Shown here: one piece after another, positions 35,301 to 46,979 of the stretch | How positions within the stretch are numbered: position 1 is the stretch's first letter | Layout: every line of letters begins with the position of its first letter | Translations under genes and position numbers: made by a program | Notes under the pieces: model-generated | Seen by the model: only the letters and a program-made list of their open reading frames with translations | Database searches by the model: none | Told to the model about the DNA's origin: nothing | Assembly: GCA_047967505.1 (NCBI GenBank) | Contig: CM106539.1 | Length of the DNA stretch: 64,000 nucleotides | Source of the DNA: Dipteris shenzhenensis | Taxonomy: Eukaryota > Polypodiophyta > Polypodiopsida > Gleicheniales | Reading direction: 5' to 3' (one strand)

Positions 35301-35725
35301 TACCAAGGGGGATTCACAAGGAACTCCTTATTTTATCTTGTGAGTGTAGTTTTTTTGAAGGGGTGGTTTAAGCTTACTAATAATGCAAAAACTTCGATTA
35401 AATCCTACTTTTGCACTTCTTGTTTTTAACAATCATTTTCATGTTTTAAAAAATCCATGAGTTATTAATTTAAATCCATGAAAAATCACTTTCGAAATAA
35501 AGACTTATTACTATAATTTAATCCAAAAGAATGCACTTAAAATTTAATGTAGAAAACTATAACACTCTTGAAGTTTCAAAAAAATTACTGGTTAAAATAG
35601 ACAAGAGACATGAAAGATGCTTTTATGCTCCAAAAATAGTAATAGCTATGCTTGCAATTTTACATTGTCATATGTTTATGAGAAATATTGCTCTCAATGA
35701 GTCTTTGTACAAAGGAGTTTTGATT
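35300..35725 (-). repeat. H-element tail module, copy 2 (inverted, solitary)
   Basis: The reverse complement matches 30.75-31.1 kb with many substitutions: TTTGTACAAAGACTCATTGAG, TGTAAAATTGCAAGCATAGC and CAAGAGTGTTATAGTTTTCT are kept. No ORF1 or ORF2 accompanies it, so the module can be found alone. Confidence 0.7.
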
Positions 35726-35813
35726 GATGCTTGAATGGTATTGTCACATATTACCTTGGACGCCAACTCAATATGTAATATGTTACTACCCTCACCCAAA
35801 ATCCAAGGTATGT

Positions 35814-35832
35814 CACAACAACACAAAGCACC
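35814..35832 (+). repeat. CACTA left terminal inverted repeat
   Basis: CACAACAACACAAAGCACC, matching the reverse complement of 45240-45258 except at positions 9 and 18; the TGT target copy lies just before it. Confidence 0.88.
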
Positions 35833-36020
35833 CACAGACGCGTTTCCTTAACTTTAAAAAAAATTACGGGCGCATCTATTTGCATATCTATTTGCACGTC
35901 TACAGACCCACATCTATAAGCACCTCTATCTAATAGACAGACGCGCCTATAGACGCACTTTTAGATGCTCTATAGAAATTTAAAAAAAAACAAAAAGACG
36001 CGTACATAGACGCGCTTATA
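35833..36020. repeat. Left subterminal repeats of the CACTA element
   Basis: Multiple copies of (A/T)AGACGCG, GCATCTAT and CTATAGACGCA in both orientations. The same words fill 45080-45240. Confidence 0.75.
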
Positions 36021-36970
36021 ATGCTCTACAAAATCTTTTTTTTAATAAAAGTAGAATTTTGTGTGGTTGAACAGAATGTTGTGTATGTTGTGTATGATAT
36101 GTGGTTACAAGAATCCCATTTTCACATTATGCAATTGAATTCTTTGTTGAACATGGCACGAGCATTGCTAAATTTGAGATTGCTAGTCTCTGTGTATTAT
36201 TCCATGAACCGCAAAAACATGTTCAACTCGTCAATACTTCTCATAATATGATTGGTCTCTATCTTGGTTTGATTTCCATTGTTGAAATTGGCAATGACAA
36301 TTAGAGATAGTAGAACCCCCAATCATATTAATGCATGTGATATGCTCAAGCGAAAGAGAGGAATCGAATATTGATGGTTGCTCCAATTGAATGATCCATG
36401 ACTAGATCTAAGAGAATGAAATTTAGATACTGATGTCTCCCAAGATATTAGAGAGTATTATCAAATTGTAAAACAAAATTTAAACAAGAGACTCATTGAG
36501 AAATAGTACTAGCACGATACTGTTGTGCGTTTGTATTTACACAAATTAATTTATATGAGATTGTGACGTTTCATATAGCAGGATTCCATGCTCATTCACC
36601 CGTCTTCATATGGTTTCACCCATGCAACACAATAGTTCTTTGACACAACTCTACAACCCAAGCACCGAGTAGCAATGCCTACTAGGCATCCATCGAAGTG
36701 CAAGATAGGGAACCTTCCTACCAATCACCACACACACTAGTCACCAAGCACTAGGTCTTCAAGCGTCTAAGGGGTGAGCAAATTTGAGCATCAAAGAGAG
36801 GGGGAAAGAGAGGGCATCTTCCTACCAAGCACCATGCACACACTAGTCACCAAGCACTAGGTCTTTGGGCATCTATGGGGTATGCATTCTACATTAGCAC
36901 TGAGCAATTTGGAGTTAGCATTTTGGCATGATCTTGCTAGGGAGTATAAGTTACATGCATTCTATGACTA
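36021..36970. repeat. CACTA interior without recognised gene; 104-bp-spaced duplication
   Basis: The phrase CACTAGTCACCAAGCACTAG appears near 36735 and 36840 with similar flanks. Short frames at 36021-36304 have no motif. Confidence 0.5.
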
Positions 36971-38460
36971 ATCTAAGTTCTCTGCATCGTCGCTCCCTTC
37001 TTCCTCATCTTCTTTCTCCTGATCAGCCCTAGGGCAAACGAGGGACAACATGTATCAATGTATGAAAAATCAAATCTTTATTTAAAATATTAACATTATT
37101 TAATTACTTTTAAATACTTGGGGGGACGCTCCAGTAGCCCGGATATACTGATCCTTAGTAATCAACCCATCATCATATAAGTGCCTCCATGTATCTCCTC
37201 TACGATGGTGGCAGTCGTAGGCTACGGTCTGCTCCTTAGTAATCAACCCATCATCATATAAGTGCCTCCATGTATCTCCTCTGCGATGGTGGCAGTCGTA
37301 GGCTGCGGTCGTAGGCTGTCTCAACAGGAGTAGGGTACCTGCCTATGATATCGAGCTGTAAGATGACACAATTTACGAAGGGGTTGGTACAAAGAAACAA
37401 ACTCCTAATAAACCACAAACACAATATAATTTAAGATCAATACTTACAAATTGGGCCTCCCATGATTCAACACCCCCTGCTCCAAAATGCACGTTTTCAT
37501 ATTGCTCCATTTGGATCCTTCGTGCCTCCACGTGCTGTAGACTGGGGTTCATGCCTTTGCTGCCTTCATTGCTTTCTTCCACTCATGCTTGTGAGCGATG
37601 TGGGGCTGGCCCCTTGGTGGTTGACCTCCCTCTCTCCTGGCAATCTCGGCTAGTGCATGCCTCTTAAGCGAAGATCTTTTATTGGCAAGTATCATAACAA
37701 TCTTTGACTTGGCCCATTAATCTATGAACTGAACATTGGGAGGATTGGGATACCTAGAGCAAACAGTAGCGAGGGTCTCATCAGCCAACTTTTCTAGCTG
37801 GTCTTTGTAGTGAATAAAGCAATCTCTGTAGTTGTTAGCAATTACATAGCGCATGAAGGCCATGATGTCCTTCCCCTATGCATCCATTAAGATGCCTCAT
37901 GTCTGAGTGATGTCATAGAAGATCGTACCATCACCCTCTGGCACGTCTGTATCATTTGAATCATCCCCGCCCCCACCATTACCCCCCCAAAGCACTGTGC
38001 CATGCATCCCCCACCGCTCTCCCTGCTACTATGCCTACTTCCCTGTCATGTCGAGCTAGTACATTGGCCACTCGTAGCTGGAGAATCGACTCTCGACTAC
38101 ACAGGAGTACGCTAGCCACTCGTAGCTGGAGAAGTGACTCTTGATTGCACGAGAGTACGCCGACGGCTCTGTGAGGCAAAAGGCCTTCTGACCACAGGGG
38201 GGAGAAGGGGCTCGTCAGCTCTATAGCTTGCTGGGCTACTGTCTCAACTCCACTTGGGCAATCTCAGCTGGTGTGGGATTGGGGTGGTTTGGATTTTGTA
38301 CTGCCGACTCCTGGGGGGTGATTAGAGTACCTTTCATGTATGTGTATAACTCCCCAAGAGTGGGAGGGTGCCCCAAAATGTTATATAACTCCCAAAAGAT
38401 GGCATCCCAAAGATCAGGTGAGGCTGAAGAGCTTCCTGTCCACATGATGAACTAAAGAAA
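36970..38460 (-). pseudogene. CACTA accessory gene remnant (minus strand)
   Basis: Read leftwards from 38445, an opening piece with DLWDAIFWELYNILGH is followed by a block with KDIMAFMRYVIANNYRDCF and KDQLEKLADETLAT, then HKHEWKKAMKAAKA and finally RGDTWRHLYDDGLITK, which is duplicated in tandem (81-bp period at 37153 and 37234). Stops break it several times. Its position, divergent from TNP2, is that of the second gene in En/Spm-like elements, which bind subterminal repeats. Family assignment is inference only. Confidence 0.4.
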
Positions 38461-38629
38461 AGAAAAGAAGAAGATTACCATCGAGCATGCCCTCTTTCCA
38501 TCATGCAAAAAAAAAAAAGAGTGACAGCTTGACATTGAGCAAGCATTTACAAACTCTTGTATTCTTTAAATTAGAGTGACAGAAGTCTGTATCTGCTTGC
38601 TCAATGTCAAGCTATTGAAGCTTCATGTG

Positions 38630-39165
38630 GGGAAAAAGAGAGAAGGAAAGACAGGAGAAAAGAGAGGAAAAATAGGAAAAGAGAGGTAAAAAGAGAGGAG
38701 AAAAAAGAGAGAAAAAGAGAGGATAAAAGAGATTTAAAGGAGAAAAGAGATGAAAAGAGAAAAGAGAGAGAAAGTGAAAAGAAGAAAAGTGAGGATAAAA
38801 GAGAGAAGGAAAGAAAGGAAAAAAGAGAGGAAAAGAGAGGAGAAAAAAGAGAGAAAAAGAGAGAAGATAAGAGAGAAAAAGAGAGAAGATAAGAGAGAAA
38901 AAGAGAGGAGATAAGAGAGGAAAAGAGACGAAAAGAGAGAAAAAGAGAAAAAGTGAGGATAAAAGAGAGAAAAAGAGAGAAGGAAAGAGAGGAGAAAAGA
39001 GAGGAAAATAGAGGAGAAAAAAGAGAGAAAAAGAGAGGAGATAAGAGAGAAAAAGACATGAGAAAAAAGAGCAAAAGAGACGAAAAGAGAGGATAAAAGA
39101 GAGAAGGAAAAAGATAGAAAAAGTGAGGATAAAAGAGAGAAAAAGAGAGAAGGAAAGAGAAAGCA
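38630..39165. repeat. Purine-rich tract 1 (GAGAAAAAGAGAGG words)
   Basis: About 540 bp of almost pure A and G on the plus strand, built from AGAGAGAAAAAGAGAGGAGA-like words. The long Ser/Phe/Leu-rich frames on the minus strand are compositional. Mirror-symmetric purine tracts can form triplex DNA. Confidence 0.9.
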
Positions 39166-39169
39166 AGCC

Positions 39170-39530
39170 CCACCACGTGATAATATGCCTACCAATGGTG
39201 ACATCAAGAACAAAAAGAAAGGGAAAAATGAGCTCGAAATCTTGTCATTCGTGGTATGCCGGAACCAAACAAAGAGAGCCCTCTTGAATTGGCCAAGGAG
39301 GTGACAACATTCTTTGCATAGCATTTTACGATGCCAAATATAGTATATGGAGTCCACAGAGTGGGAAGAGTCCAAGAGGGAATGCCTAAAAAAAGAGCCA
39401 TAGTATGCATGGTGATGGATGGGGTGACATTGTCCTAGACAATAGCAAGGTGTACCTTAAAGGTGCACAACAAAGGTTGGATACAGGTTGGGGAAAATAC
39501 TAGCAATTTGAAAATGACTATGGGCACACT
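39170..39530 (+). pseudogene. Possible LINE ORF1-like fragment between purine tracts
   Basis: A plus-strand reading with gaps gives VVCRNQ/RGMPEPNKESPLELAKE, then a stretch containing YGVHRVGRV and KKRAIVCMVM. This pattern (RG-PE, then HRVGR, then R-I-V) resembles the C-terminal part of LINE-type ORF1 proteins. It is short and broken, so the call is weak. Confidence 0.3.
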
Positions 39531-39534
39531 AACA

Positions 39535-40000
39535 TGAGAGGAGAAAAAAGAGAGAAAAAGAGAGGAGATCAGAGAGAAAAAGAGAGGAGAAAAGAGACGA
39601 AAAGAGAGAAGGAAAGAGAGGATAAAAGAGAGAAGGAAAAAGACAAAAATAGTGAGGATAAAAGAGAGAGAAAGAGAGAAGGAAAGAGAGGAGAAAAGAG
39701 AGGAAAATAGAGGAAAAGAGAGGAGAAAAAAGAGACAAGAAAAGAGAGAAAAAGAGAGGAGAAAGAGAAGGAAAGAGAGGAGAAAAGAGAGAAAAAGAGA
39801 TGAGAAAAAAGAGAGAAAAAGAGAGGAGATAAGAGAGTAAAAGAGACGAAAAGAGAGGAGAAAAGAGAGGAGAAAAAAGAGAGAAAAAGAGAGGAGATAA
39901 GAGAGAAAAAGAGAGGAAAAAAGAGGACGAAAGAGAGGTGAAAATAGAGGAAAGGAGAGGGGAAAAGAGAGGAATAAAGAGGAGAAAAAAGACTGAAAAA
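39535..40000. repeat. Purine-rich tract 2
   Basis: A second block of the same GAGAAAAAGAGAGGAGA words, about 465 bp. A (GGGGAA)n-like run sits at 40140-40190. Together with tract 1 it brackets the fragment at 39.2-39.5 kb, as if one tract had been split by an insertion. Confidence 0.9.
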
Positions 40001-40199
40001 GAATGCTCCGTCATGCATGCCCTCTTTCTTTATCCCGCCCTCATGCTTCAGTCCAATTTTCCTTTTTCTTGGACCTGCCCTCATGCAATCACTTATTGCC
40101 ATCATTCATGCAATCTCTTATTTCCTCATGAATGCTTAAGGGAAAGAGAAGGAAAAGGAAGGGGAAGGGGAAGGGGAAGGGGAAGAACACATAGGAAAA

Positions 40200-40790
40200 A
40201 CTATCATTGTGTGTCTATAGACTGTCTAACAATGCATCTACAGGCGCAACTATCTGTTTTCCTAAAAATTAGATGCGTTGTTAGACGCATCTATAGACGT
40301 ACCAAAAACATCCCTTCCCTGCATACGACAAAGGATGATGAATCCAAAGAGAGCAACTTTCAAAGAAGACCAACCGCCAAGAGACTTACCTTGGATAGAG
40401 GTATGGAAGCTTCTTGTCCTTCTTCAAAGCTGCTTCTCTTTCTTCTCTTTCTTGTTCACCCTCTTCTCTTGTATGCTTGGGGATGACTGTGTAAGCCTAG
40501 AGAAGAATGTGGGTGCTTGGAGATAATTGTGGATTCCTGGAGCTATGTCTGTTAATAGGAAAGCAAGCCACGCGATGCTAAAAGTATGTGAAGGAAAGCA
40601 AACACGCTAAAAGTATGTTCGAAAATCAGCTCGTAGTCTGCGCGTCTAAAAGTGCATCTAAACACGTATCTAAAAGCACATCTAAATGCGTGTCTATCAA
40701 TGCGGCTACACTATGTTTTAGACGTGCCTATAGACGCATTCCATAGTACAAACACGGTGTTAGATGTGCTTTTAGACGCTACATAGAGTT
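40200..40790. repeat. Internal cluster of the same TAGACGC words, before the transposase gene
   Basis: CTATAGACTGTCTAAC, TTAGACGCATCTATAGACG, GTGCATCTAAACACG and TTAGACGTGCCTATAGACGC occur in the 0.6 kb upstream of the transposase start. Their position suggests either a promoter bound by the element's own protein or the end of a second, nested CACTA element. Confidence 0.6.
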
Positions 40791-40828
40791 TTGACTTTTA
40801 CAACTCATGCAAGAACACATTTTTTGGG

Positions 40829-43800
40829 TTGTTTATTTGTAGTATGTCTTCATCTTCAATAAGTAGCTTCAGTGAGGATGAATCCCTCCATATCCACCAT
40901 CGCGAAATGTGGTTGGAGCAAAAAATCAAATATATGTGTGATCGATGTCAAGGAAACATGTATCGTGCATGCAAAATTATGCTCAATCACATCTCAAAGT
41001 ATGGAGAATGGGATGCAACCATAAACATGGTAAGTGTTAAAGAGTTAAGGTTGATTGAGATACCTATGGGTGTTCACGTATTTGATATATGATCCTTTTT
41101 TAATTTGACACAGGATGCAGTGCCACACCCGCATATGTTGCCCTATGCTCATCATGAGGAGGCGAAGCGTCGGCGATATGAGGTGGGATCTTCAATAGGG
41201 ACCGTTATGGATGCATGGAGTGATGGTGATAGTAGCCCTCCACCATTACCTCATGAGGCCGTGGAGGAGGAGGTGTTTAATGATATGGTGTGGGATTTAT
41301 ATATCCATAAGTCCTTACATAGGGATGATAGCATGGAGCAGGATGATCTTTTTACTGTAGCATCAACTCCACTGTTTGAGGGGTGCACATTCTCTGTTCT
41401 ACGTGCCTCCCTTGAGTTACTGAACTTACAGACCATGGAGCAATGCAAGTTTGAATACATTACTCAAGTAAGCTTTAAAGTCTATTTTGCAAACATGGTG
41501 AATTATGCTAGTGGGTCAATTACTCGAATGCTTTTTCTCATTTATGGTCTTCACATCCAGGCTATTGTGTAAAATGCTTCCAAGGGAGAATAAATTACCG
41601 ACCTCAAGAGATATGGCAAGGCAACATGTGACCTCTCTTGGAGGATTAGATTACAAGCACATCCATGCATGCATCAACGATTAAGTTCTGTTTTGTGGAC
41701 CACATAAGGATGCAAGCCCTAGAGTGTCCTACTTATGGAGAGGCAAGATATACAGCAGATCTCAAAACTTTGTATGTGCCTCTTAAGGTTCTGCAACATT
41801 TTTCCATAATCCCTCACATCCAACATATGTTCAAGTGCAAATCCATTGCAGATCTCCTGTCATGGCATTCCTCCCATCGATCAACTGATGGCAAGTGGAG
41901 AACTCTTGCAGACACTTGCGTGGAAGAATATTGAAGACACATGGCCAAGCTTCAAGGAAAAACCTAGGAACTTGAGACTTGGATTGGGTATGGATGGTGT
42001 GAACCCATTTGGTCTCAAAAGCACCTCTTACAGTGTATGGCCAATGATATTGGTGAATTATAATCTTCCACCCTCTATGGTAAATCAAGAAAGGACATGT
42101 TATGTTATCCCTTCTAATTCCAGGAAAACTTAAAGTAAAAAATCCTGATGTTTATTTAGATCCTTTGATTGATGAGCTAGAGATACTTTGGAGAGGTATC
42201 GAGGTGCATGATGTGAGTAGGCCTCCCTCATCATGAGACTTCAACTACAAAGCAGTCTTGATGTGGACGATGCATGACTTCCCAGGCTATGGCGAGTGTT
42301 CAAGTAAGCATTGAACTTTCAATTATGAGTAGGTAATCGATGTGGCACCCTGAACCCACCTTGAACTCTTAATTGCATCTATTGTTCAGGTCTCACTACA
42401 TCAGGTTACCATGCATGTCCTATTTGTGGTCCTTCGCTAGTTGCCTCATGGGCAGATGCATTGAATAAGGTCATCTATGAGAATCAACATTGATTTCTTC
42501 CACCTGATCATCCTAGATATGTCGCCCCTTGGAATGAAGTCCCCCCACAATCACTCACTGCAAGAGATAGGATGAGAATTTGGGACGGTGGTTCCATGAC
42601 TCCTCCACCCACTTGGCATGAGCCGGTAAGGGTTTGTAACTATTATGTGCTATATTGAATGGAAATAAAGATTGCATGCTAACACCAACTTTTGTTTAGA
42701 TACTCCATCTTTTATCGACTACCATATTGGTCCCACCTCAAGATCAATCACCTGCTTGATCCCATGCATATCTTCAAGAATATGGCATCTACCATTTGGG
42801 AACATTTGAATAGGACACGAGATTCTGTAGGCATAAGGGATGATCGACGCACCATAGGGAGGATGCGTGAAGCTTGGCCACAAGAGAGGCCAAATGGGCA
42901 TGTCTTTTTACCTCGTGCACCGTTGAGGTTATCAAAGCTAGAGATGGTGGTGGTGAAACGAGCTATCACTACAATTCATACTCCCACTGGATGCATGAGG
43001 TGTTTGAAGGGGGCCTTCACAAAGAGCAAGAAAACAGGTGTAGAGTAATTATATGGCTTGAAATCTCATGATTGGCACAAGATGATCCAAGTTAGTATTT
43101 TATGTGCATAATATCTTTTTCCTTCCAAATTTGTGAGTGAATTAGAAGAAACTAGTCAACCATTCCTCATGTGTTCAGTTCATACTACCTACTAGCATTT
43201 CGCATAGTGCATCAAAGGACGTGAAGGATTGTATTTACAAGATGGGCGAGCTTGTGAGGTACTTTACAGGACACAAAATGTGAAGCGTATCAATGCTCCA
43301 TGCAAGGTTTTCATATTGTTAATATGGTGTACTTTTTCCTTTCTAGCTATGTGAGCTCAAAGGAAGTAGATCCCACCACGCTTGAGAATGCTCACGTTAT
43401 GTCAATGGAGGTGGTTTGTTTAGTGGAGAATTTCCACGTTCTATTCTCACAAGCCAACTAAATCTCATAGTGCATTTGGTGGATGAGATTGCTATATGTG
43501 GTACTGTAGATGCACGATGGTTGTTCTTCCTCGAGCCCTTCATGAAGACCTTGAAGGGTTTCATGAGACAAAATGCAAGGCTCGAAGGTAGCATGGCCGA
43601 GGGTTGGTTGGTACAAGAGTCACTTATATATATTTTTGAGTTTCTTGTTGATGTGGATAGCTCTCTCCCACAACTATGGAGAGATGATGAAGACCTAAGA
43701 ATGACCTCTATTGTGCCTCAAGGGAAAGGACGGAGCAAAGTAATAGACATGGAGTTGCTTAATAAAATCAACCTTTATTGCATGCTTAATAGTGATGTGA

Positions 43801-44900
43801 TGAAAAGATGGGTGACAAGATACGAGGATGCAAAGGCAAGAAGACAAGGAGAAAGGGCCCTCTTTCGTACACACACAGATCTCATGTGCCATACCCTCAG
43901 CATCTAAGAGCACTTCTAAAGGATATTCATGTGGATTGGCTACTTAACGAAATGGAAAGAGCAGAGAGAGATGAGGGGATGCATATCACAGTGGAAGAAT
44001 GGGAGTATGCTAGGGGATGCATGGGCAAGGTTGGTATATAAAATGTTATGCATAAGTTAGGAGCTTTCAACAATTTAGATTGCTTATTGAATTGATTTTG
44101 TCTTGGTGTAGTGTACTATGTTCAATGCTATATGGTATGAAGGCAAGCATTTTCAAACACAACGGATTGATGATAAGAGAAACACACAAGATTGCGGCAT
44201 CATTGCTAGCTTTGAGGAAGCCAATGGAGCCATGGATGATTATTATGGCATAATCCAAGATATTATTAAGCTTGACTTTTGGCACTTCTTTGTGTATGTT
44301 TTGGATGTAAAGTGGTTTAAGGACGTGTTGGAAAGAGGCCCTAATGCAACAATCAAATGCCATGCAAGTGGCTAACTATTGACTCCACAAAGTTTTGGCA
44401 AAGTAAGAAGGACACACTAGTACTACCACAACAATGTGAATAGGTATTGTACACACATATAAAAATACTCACTTTTAAATATTTGATACCTTCGATGCAA
44501 GGAAAATAACATGATTGTATTTGTGTTTGAATTAGGTTGTCTATCAACCAATGGTGGATAATAATAAGGTGGTGGCATGTCATACCTATTATGCCACATT
44601 CCAAAGTGATGTATAGTACATTTACTAATATGGAGCGTATGGAGCATGGCCATGGAGGTGATGATGACCATGATAGGAGAGAGGAGGAGGATCATGAGAT
44701 AGGATTTATAGATATTGAGGCCATTACCCATGAGGATGAGCCTACCATTGGTGATGCTAATTTCGATGAGCACATGACTAGCACAAGTAGTAGTGAGCTG
44801 AATGTATTTATAGATCTCAACACCAGTTTGGATTTTGAAGTAGATAGTTTGGCAAGGGTTGATCTCATTGAGGATAAGATTGAACTGTAGCCCATCATTG
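40829..44900 (+). pseudogene. TNP2-type CACTA transposase, multi-segment and decayed
   Basis: Plus-strand pieces follow the TNP2 order: an N-terminal segment with CDRCQGNMYRACKIMLNHISKYG (zinc-like C-x2-C, 40829-41092, quoted in part), an acidic linker (41105-41572), then ALECPTYGEARYT, HIQHMFK, LSWHSSHRSTDGKW and RLGLGMDGVNPFG with STSYSVWPMILVNYNLPP (41700-42100). Next are AVLMWTMHDFPGYGE and CPICGPS (42250-42440), FYRLPYWSHLKINHLLDPMH (42705-42770), the DUF4218-like VHLVDEIAICGTVDARW with GSMAEGWLVQESL (43416-43907), and a DUF4216-like YYGIIQDIIKLDFWHF end (44118-44375). Frameshifts near 41935 and stops near 42236 and 42492 break it, although some gaps may be introns. This copy is probably non-autonomous. 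Confidence 0.8.
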
Positions 44901-45079
44901 ATATTGGCAAAACTATTTTACATATCGTCTCATTCTCCTCACGTCACTTAATTTTTGTATATGTGGGTTTGCCAAAAAGCATTGATATTTTTATTAAAAT
45001 TATGTGCTTTGGTAATCATGGGCAATGTTTGGAAAGCAGTGATGTACATTTATCAGCCTACACCAAAATCTCACTTTTT

Positions 45080-45239
45080 GTATTCTCTGTTTTGCATTTA
45101 TAAAGGCATCTAAATCCATGTCTAATTCACAGTGTAGATGTGCTATTAGACATGCTATTAGATGCGCTTGTATTTTCACTATTCTAGCAGCGCCTATAGA
45201 CGCGCCCGCTATTTTGCACATCTATCAAGCATGTCTATA
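45080..45239. repeat. Right subterminal repeats of the CACTA element
   Basis: Repeated GCATCTAAA, TTAGACATGC, TAGATGCGC and CTATAGACGCGCC words matching the left end. Probable transposase-binding sites by analogy with other CACTA elements. Confidence 0.7.
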
Positions 45240-45258
45240 GTTGCTTTGTCTTGTTGTG
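45240..45258 (-). repeat. CACTA right terminal inverted repeat
   Basis: Reverse complement reads CACAACAAGACAAAGCAAC; TGT follows at 45259-45261. Confidence 0.88.
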
Positions 45259-45261
45259 TGT

Positions 45262-45620
45262 GAGAACAAGGTCCATATATAATATGCATGGCTTTCCTTA
45301 AAAATTTTCAAATATGCAAGGGAAAATATAAAAATTTCATGCCCCCCCTCCCACAAAATATAAGGTATATACCTTGAAAAATATGCAAGATTTTAAGATT
45401 TGTACATATTCTTCATAATATGTGAGGCCCAAGGCGGGGGGTCTTTTGGATGAGGGGGGGTAAAACAAAAAATACACTAAAATATAAAAACTCCTTTCAA
45501 ATTAATGTAACTTTTTCATGTGTTAGACAAATTTAAAGATGTAAAGACATATTTAAAGCTCTTTTAGTGTAGAACACAACCATGTTAATTTGAATAATTT
45601 CTACTCATGGCATATTATTA
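45262..45620. other. Spacer, nothing recognised
   Basis: AT-rich sequence between the CACTA right end and H copy C. Confidence 0.5.
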
Positions 45621-45623
45621 AAT

Positions 45624-46975
45624 TCATCTCATACTCAAGATTTTGATAGGTTTTCTTTCTAAAGGGAGTTGGCGCGTCTCCCCGTTGAATTTATTTTTCA
45701 CTTTGTTTTCATGGGATATTGCATCGTTGATCTTATCACAAGCAAAGTCAAATACCAAATAGTTCTTTATTGATCTAATTCTTGTCTTGGAGGCAATATT
45801 TGGACCATTCAAATCAATATCCATGTAGTCCATGTTTAATAAGCCAATACTTTCGAACTCTTTGCACTCCTTGTCAATGTGCGTGAATTCATCCACTCGA
45901 GATAAGACATGACTTCTCAAACCTTTTGCTTTATCAGTACCAATGTACTCATCCACTTCCAACAAGATATCACCTTCTATAGTTAAGTGCATTGAAATCA
46001 TCCAAGTTTGAGAGACAACACCAATGATATCTTTATCCTTCTCGACGTGTGTGAATTCATCGACTCCAGATAAGACATCGTTGCTGAAATCTTTTTCCTT
46101 CACAGTACCACTGAACTCATCCACTCCTAATAAGATGTCACTTCTATAGATGATTTCATTGAAATCATTTAATTTTGAAGAGACCACTTTTGATGTCTTT
46201 GCCTTTCTCAATATGTATGACTTCATCCACTCCAAAGAAAGCAATTTACAGTACCAGTGAACTCATCCACTCCTAATAAGATGTCACTTCTATAGAAAAT
46301 TGCATTGAAATCATCTAATTCTGAAGAGATAACACTTTTGATGTCTTTGCCTTTCTCAATATGTATGACTTTATCCACTCCAGAGTAGGCATTGCTTCTG
46401 AATTCTTTATCTTTCTCGGTACCAATGAACTCATCCACTCCTAATAAGATGTCATTTCTATACTTGAGTCCATTGAAATCATGCACATCTGAAGGGACAA
46501 AGCTTGGCTCGTTGGCATATTCTTTAAGTCCTTTGAAATTATAGTATACCTTTTCTTTATGATCATTGAAAACCACATGTCCTTTTTTAATCTTCAAAAA
46601 TTGCATAATCCATCTAAAATCTCTTCCTTCCTCATAATAGGGACCATCTAATGATGTTGCGTTATCATCTATACCCTTATTAGTAGCTTTCACAATTCTC
46701 ATCTGTGCAAATGACCACTGATCCCAATGTTCAAACCCCAAAACTTGACCTTCCTCTACGTTCTTATTTGCAAATGATATCATTTGCAAAATATCTCCCA
46801 CACTAAAATCCAAAGAAGTGTACTTTGTATTCCTGATGATATGTGTTGGATAAGTCTCATCTCTATCCCATGCAATAAATGATTTATTGAAAACATTATA
46901 AGGCATAACATCTCTAAGTACTTCCATATCTCCACACTTATGCTTTATTCAACATGTGCACTAAGAGTCTTTGAT
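45624..46975 (-). pseudogene. H element copy C, ORF1 only
   Basis: Two minus-strand frames (46927-46223 and 46244-45624) join by a frame change near 46235. The first has the GDVMP-like start (RDVMPYNVFNKSFIAW), SLDFSVGDILQM, GQVLGFEHWDQWSFAQMRI and GPYYEEGRDFRW; both then carry LLGVDEF-type repeats (DILLGVDEF x4, DVLSGVDEF, and others). The start of the protein is cut off at about 46975, where an LTR-like sequence begins. No ORF2 follows; the sequence ends in SHENKVKNKF close to the position of the basic linker. Confidence 0.7.
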
Positions 46976-46979
46976 CATA

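Larger units (their letters stand above)
35814..45258 (+). mobile_element. Complete CACTA-superfamily DNA transposon (9445 bp)
   Basis: The left end reads CACAACAACACAAAGCACC and the right end, reverse-complemented, CACAACAAGACAAAGCAAC: 17 of 19 positions agree. Both are flanked by TGT (35811-35813 and 45259-45261), the 3-bp target duplication typical of CACTA elements. Subterminal DNA on both sides is full of the words TAGACGCG and CTATAGACGC in both orientations, as expected for transposase-binding repeats. Inside is a TNP2-type transposase gene on the plus strand and an accessory gene on the minus strand, both decayed. The tips are CACAA and not the usual CACTA. Confidence 0.88.

Noticed and set aside
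38607-40014. Ser/Phe/Leu-rich minus-strand frames resembling membrane proteins
   Set aside because: They are the complement of a purine-only tract; no start context, no domain.
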